DNA of 26,591 nucleotides from a virus: the IMG/VR virus record IMGVR_UViG_3300006919_000363, positions 1 through 26,591 of that record. The stretch is one strand, 5' to 3'. The notes beneath the pieces were generated by a model that was not told the origin of the DNA, did no database searches, and worked only from the letters and a program-made list of their open reading frames with translations. Positions 24,529-26,591 of the stretch are shown here, piece after piece. Position 1 is the stretch's first letter; each line of letters starts with the position of its first letter. The position numbers and the translations under genes were made by a program.

Positions 24529-24750
24529 ATGAGTTTTAAAGATATTTTTAAGGATGACAATACGTATAACGAAAAAACCGTTATCGGATTTATGTCTTTT
24601 GCTGTTATGGTAATTGTTATGGTTGCTGATGTAATTAGCGGCATGGTTGGTAATGATCTTCCTATAAACGAGTTTACATATAACAGTTTTGTTATAGTAA
24701 CGTTAGGTAGTTTTGGTATCGCAGGATTAGAAAAATTTGCAAAGAAATGA
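24529..24750 (+). CDS. Two-TM holin-like protein (73 aa)
   Basis: I chose the ATG at 24529. Earlier in-frame starts back to 24439 lie inside the DUF5675-like gene and would add a basic, unstructured leader. The product has a charged N-terminus (MSFKDIFKDDNTYNEK) and a first hydrophobic segment of about 22 residues (VIGFMSFAVMVIVMVADVIS). A short loop (GNDLPINEFTYN) and a second hydrophobic segment (SFVIVTLGSFGIAGLEKFA) end at KK. Size and layout fit a class II-like holin. Similar proteins with the EKTVIGF and TLGSFGIAGLEKF motifs occur in Bacteroidota phages, as I recall. It overlaps the next gene as ATGA. Confidence 0.7.
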   Translation: MSFKDIFKDDNTYNEKTVIGFMSFAVMVIVMVADVISGMVGNDLPINEFTYNSFVIVTLGSFGIAGLEKFAKK

Positions 24751-24905
24751 TAAAAATTAAGAACGGCTGGAAAGCCACAAACAAGCAAGGAGACAAGGTA
24801 ATGGTTAAAGTGCGTTTTGGCATTGTAACTGTATTTGATCTTAACATGGACTTAGGAGCAAGACGCTACTCTGTTACATTATTTAATTACATCTTTAGAT
24901 TCTAA
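24747..24905 (+). CDS. Small basic protein in the lysis cassette (52 aa)
   Basis: This frame starts in an ATGA overlap with the holin-like gene and ends in a TAATG overlap with the spanin-like gene, filling the space exactly. It reads MIKIKNGWKATNKQGDKVMV and ends LFNYIFRF. It is basic with beta-like stretches (VMVKVRFGIVTVFDL) and aromatic residues at the end, without a clear membrane segment. No family recognised. Perfect fit between two coupled genes is the evidence that it is translated. A holin regulator is possible but unsupported. Confidence 0.55.
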   Translation: MIKIKNGWKATNKQGDKVMVKVRFGIVTVFDLNMDLGARRYSVTLFNYIFRF

Positions 24906-25228
24906 TGATTGTAGATAGACGTATACTAACTGCTGTTGTAGTACTGTTCTTATTTGGAGCGGGATACTTCATGGGCAGTTATACTACGCCTACTACTGTG
25001 GATATAGAATTCAACCAGAGAGTAATAGACTCTCTATCTGTAGAGATAGACAAGCTACATTACAGCATCGACAGTTACCAACATGACATTGACTCTATGC
25101 ACTTAGAGTCTATACGTGTAGATTCCCTTCTGTATAACATAAATGCTGAATACAATGAAAAAGCTACTGCTGTTGACTCTATGTCTCATGATGAGCTTGT
25201 CAGCTTTCTCGCAAAGCGATACAATTAA
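24905..25228 (+). CDS. Rz-like inner-membrane spanin candidate (107 aa)
   Basis: A single N-terminal membrane segment (residues about 6-24, ILTAVVVLFLFGAGYFMG) is followed by an 80-residue periplasmic-type region. This is rich in Asp, Ser, Glu and Leu in heptad-like spacing (VIDSLSVEIDKLHYSIDSYQ, DSMHLESIRVDSLL), so it should form a coiled coil. This is the Rz (i-spanin) layout, and the gene lies directly behind the holin. Its last 74 bases overlap the next gene in another frame, as Rz and Rz1 pairs often do. There are no cysteines. Confidence is moderate because spanins are identified by layout, not by sequence. Confidence 0.6.
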   Translation: MIVDRRILTAVVVLFLFGAGYFMGSYTTPTTVDIEFNQRVIDSLSVEIDKLHYSIDSYQHDIDSMHLESIRVDSLLYNINAEYNEKATAVDSMSHDELVSFLAKRYN

Positions 25229-25523
25229 TTTTGCGAAGATCGTAAAAGACTTACATCGACTTGATTACCTCGAGCAGGTACATCAAGCTGATAGCGTAAA
25301 AATTAGTATCTTTGCTAAACAGCTATCCTTAAAGGATTCCATCATTAAAGATCAAGGGCAACAAGTTCTGTTGTGCGACAGTATACAATCTGTGTATGTT
25401 CGTCAAACAGACGAGCTGCTAGAAGAGCAAAAGAAGTTAAAGCGAAAGGTTAAGTCTGCTAAGGCTGGACGTAACGTTGTTGGTGGAGCATCTGGGATAG
25501 CTATAATACTTTTGCTCTTATGA
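25155..25523 (+). CDS. Signal-peptide protein with C-terminal TM, second spanin candidate (122 aa)
   Basis: I chose the ATG at 25155, giving MKKLLLLTLCLMMSLSAFS before Gln20, a signal peptide typical of Bacteroidota with cleavage before Q. An upstream ATG at 25143 adds only MLNT. The mature part is helical and charged (KIVKDLHRLDYLEQVHQAD, DELLEEQKKLKRKVKSAKAG) and ends in a C-terminal hydrophobic segment (VVGGASGIAIILLLL) at the stop. An exported N-terminus with a C-terminal membrane anchor is the topology of unimolecular spanins. A lipobox cysteine is not evident, since Cys10 lacks the small residue before it. It overlaps the Rz-like gene by 74 bases and the next gene as ATGA. Confidence 0.6.
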   Translation: MKKLLLLTLCLMMSLSAFSQSDTINFAKIVKDLHRLDYLEQVHQADSVKISIFAKQLSLKDSIIKDQGQQVLLCDSIQSVYVRQTDELLEEQKKLKRKVKSAKAGRNVVGGASGIAIILLLL

Positions 25524-26152
25524 CTTTAAATGAGATTGTATATAACCTTGCAGACATCGTAGGCAAAACAGATGTACCACACTTCGTGGAGCGTCTGAAG
25601 TTTAACGTTATGTACTACCGTGCGTTGTTGATCCGTAGAGATCAAGAGCGTAATACACATTTACCTGAGCAGTTTATGCAGAGCTTCTGTATAGATATGG
25701 AAAAGGTAAATGCATCTGAGTGCTGTGATGTACAGATTGATTGTATTATCATGCGCAGTAAGAAAAAACTTCCTTCTCCTATCCGTCTTAAAAATGGCAG
25801 TCCATTTACTTATGTAGGTACGCTAGACAACTTAAAGTCTTATGCTCCCATGAGTGTTGGAGAACTTCCTTTTATAGGTCACAGTACTTTTACTGGTAAG
25901 GTTGCACGTTACTTTGTACAAAATGATTATTTGTATATTGTAAATGCTAAGCCAATAAAGGTTGTAGTAAAGGGAATATTTGAAGACCCTAGAGATTTAA
26001 AAGATTTTGATTGTGATGGAGATTGTTATGATGATGACAACTCGTTCCCAATTACAGCGGATATGGTACAAAGAATAACACAAGCATTATTAGCAGGAGA
26101 GTTACAAATTCTCTTACCGGATGATGGAGGAGAAGTAAAAGTAAATGAATAG
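25520..26152 (+). CDS. Probable crAss-type ring or tail-connector protein (210 aa)
   Basis: An N-terminal helical part (TLNEIVYNLADIVG, VERLKFNVMYYRALLIRRDQ) precedes beta-rich modules (SPIRLKNGSPFTYVGTLDN, VARYFVQNDYLYIVNAKPIK). An acidic linker (CDGDCYDDDNSFP) then leads to a final helix (DMVQRITQALLAGELQILLP). I recognise this layout, especially the acidic FPI-x-DMVxxIT ending, from conserved ring or connector proteins of crAss-like phages. They sit between portal and tail. It resembles in build the 224-aa protein at 2299. It overlaps the preceding gene as ATGA and the next by 8 bases. Function rests on family memory. Confidence 0.65.
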   Translation: MTLNEIVYNLADIVGKTDVPHFVERLKFNVMYYRALLIRRDQERNTHLPEQFMQSFCIDMEKVNASECCDVQIDCIIMRSKKKLPSPIRLKNGSPFTYVGTLDNLKSYAPMSVGELPFIGHSTFTGKVARYFVQNDYLYIVNAKPIKVVVKGIFEDPRDLKDFDCDGDCYDDDNSFPITADMVQRITQALLAGELQILLPDDGGEVKVNE

Positions 26153-26579
26153 ATACGCAGTAAAAGACATGTACAAAGAGTACAAAAAGTTGCACCCTGA
26201 GAGTGATGTAACTTATTCTTTGTTCTCGCACTACATAGAAAGATTCAACAAGAAGATCATAGAGAAGGTCTTAGAAGGTAAAACGTTTTACTTTGGACAC
26301 AACCTAGGGTCAGTTAGAATTAAGCGCGTAAAACGAAACTTTAACAAACCTACTATAGACTGGTTTGAAACTAATAAGCTAAAAGCGCAAGGCATTAACA
26401 AGCACGTTTACTATACCGATGAATTTTGGTTTAGGTGGTACTGGGATAAGTACAGAGCTAAAGTTAAAAATAAAGCCGCTTACAGATTTGAGCCTACTAA
26501 AGGACCTACAGGTGCAAAGAAGCAATTGATAAAGCTTTTAAAAACAGATGAGTTCGCTCAACTAAACTTTAAGGAATGA
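26145..26579 (+). CDS. IHF-like crAss-type conserved protein (144 aa)
   Basis: The helical N-terminus (YAVKDMYKEYKKLHPESD, LFSHYIERFNKKIIEKVLEG) leads into a beta segment (KTFYFGHNLGSVRIKRVKR) that resembles the G-x-x-V/F-x-L-G-x-x arm-forming region of HU/IHF proteins. A conserved aromatic block (HVYYTDEFWFRWYWDKYRAK) and YRFEPTKG follow. Proteins of this kind are a known conserved gene of crAss-like phages, sometimes annotated as an IHF subunit. DNA binding or genome packaging is suggested but not shown. The ATG overlaps the previous gene's end. The basic composition agrees with nucleic-acid contact. Confidence 0.6.
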   Translation: MNRYAVKDMYKEYKKLHPESDVTYSLFSHYIERFNKKIIEKVLEGKTFYFGHNLGSVRIKRVKRNFNKPTIDWFETNKLKAQGINKHVYYTDEFWFRWYWDKYRAKVKNKAAYRFEPTKGPTGAKKQLIKLLKTDEFAQLNFKE

Positions 26580-26591
26580 TTTATAAAACGC
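26576..26591 (+). CDS. Start of a further phage gene (3'-partial)
   Basis: An ATG at 26576 overlaps the TGA of the IHF-like gene (ATGA), the same coupling used elsewhere here. Only M-I-Y-K-T is visible before the window ends. The product cannot be identified. Confidence 0.45.

Noticed and set aside
24393-24788. 131-aa open frame on the minus strand
   Set aside because: Antisense across the lysin and holin genes; its hydrophobic look comes from reversing the coding of the holin and A/T-rich codons.
1-26591. Hidden defence, anti-defence or toxin-antitoxin system
   Set aside because: No gene pair with such signatures was found; the phosphoesterase is the only enzyme with a possible counter-defence role, and that is speculative.

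Overview
This window is a stretch of the virion-and-lysis region of a tailed phage, most likely a short-tailed, crAss-like (Crassvirales-type) phage infecting a member of the Bacteroidota, probably marine. Every gene lies on the + strand, packed with ATGA/TAATG stop-start overlaps. No gene-free stretch exceeds about 100 bases. I saw no integrase, tRNA, CRISPR, IS element or defence system. The host inference rests on three things. Starts lack Shine-Dalgarno boxes and are preceded by A/T-rich leaders. TAnnTTTG promoter-like boxes sit at the start of two transcription units. A signal peptide ends in AFS|Q. The marine inference rests on fibre modules that I recognise from cyanophages and other marine phages. 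Family assignments come from memory of sequence families, not from a search.

Layout. Positions 2-4609 hold head genes: the 5'-truncated major capsid protein (MCP), a 270-aa unknown, a 224-aa probable head-tail connector or ring protein, a 261-aa probable abundant virion protein, a 188-aa protein with a cysteine-rich tail, and a 62-aa companion. Positions 4666-6090 hold a calcineurin-like metallophosphoesterase with two N-terminal helix-turn-helix segments. Positions 6087-23658, about two thirds of the window, form a receptor-binding and adhesin cluster. It contains a BppU-like baseplate or fibre protein, a small fibre-tip protein, a repeat-rich 618-aa fibre, a G8/beta-helix tailspike-like protein (909 aa), a 2220-aa giant fibre ending in a fibronectin-III-like region, a propeller-like 562-aa protein, an 850-aa fibre with a C-terminal S74 self-cleaving chaperone, and a LamG-like lectin protein. 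Positions 23724-25523 hold a coiled-coil protein and the lysis cassette (DUF5675-like candidate endolysin, two-TM holin, a 52-aa unknown, an Rz-like spanin, and an overlapping signal-peptide plus C-terminal-TM protein). From 25520 to the end, head-tail genes resume with a probable ring protein, an IHF-like crAss-type protein, and the first codons of another gene.

Regulation visible in the sequence: one good intrinsic terminator (8671-8706) separates the 618-aa fibre from the next unit and is followed by a TAnnTTTG box. A second box lies before the 23724 gene. G/C-rich stem-loops without U-tracts follow the MCP and the 261-aa gene. These two genes also share a CGT/CGC-biased codon choice expected of highly expressed genes.

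The most notable structure is in the fibres. Protein repeats are conserved residue for residue while their codons are scrambled. The lysis cassette also has an embedded reading frame with a u-spanin-like layout. I found no evidence for a wholly new system.
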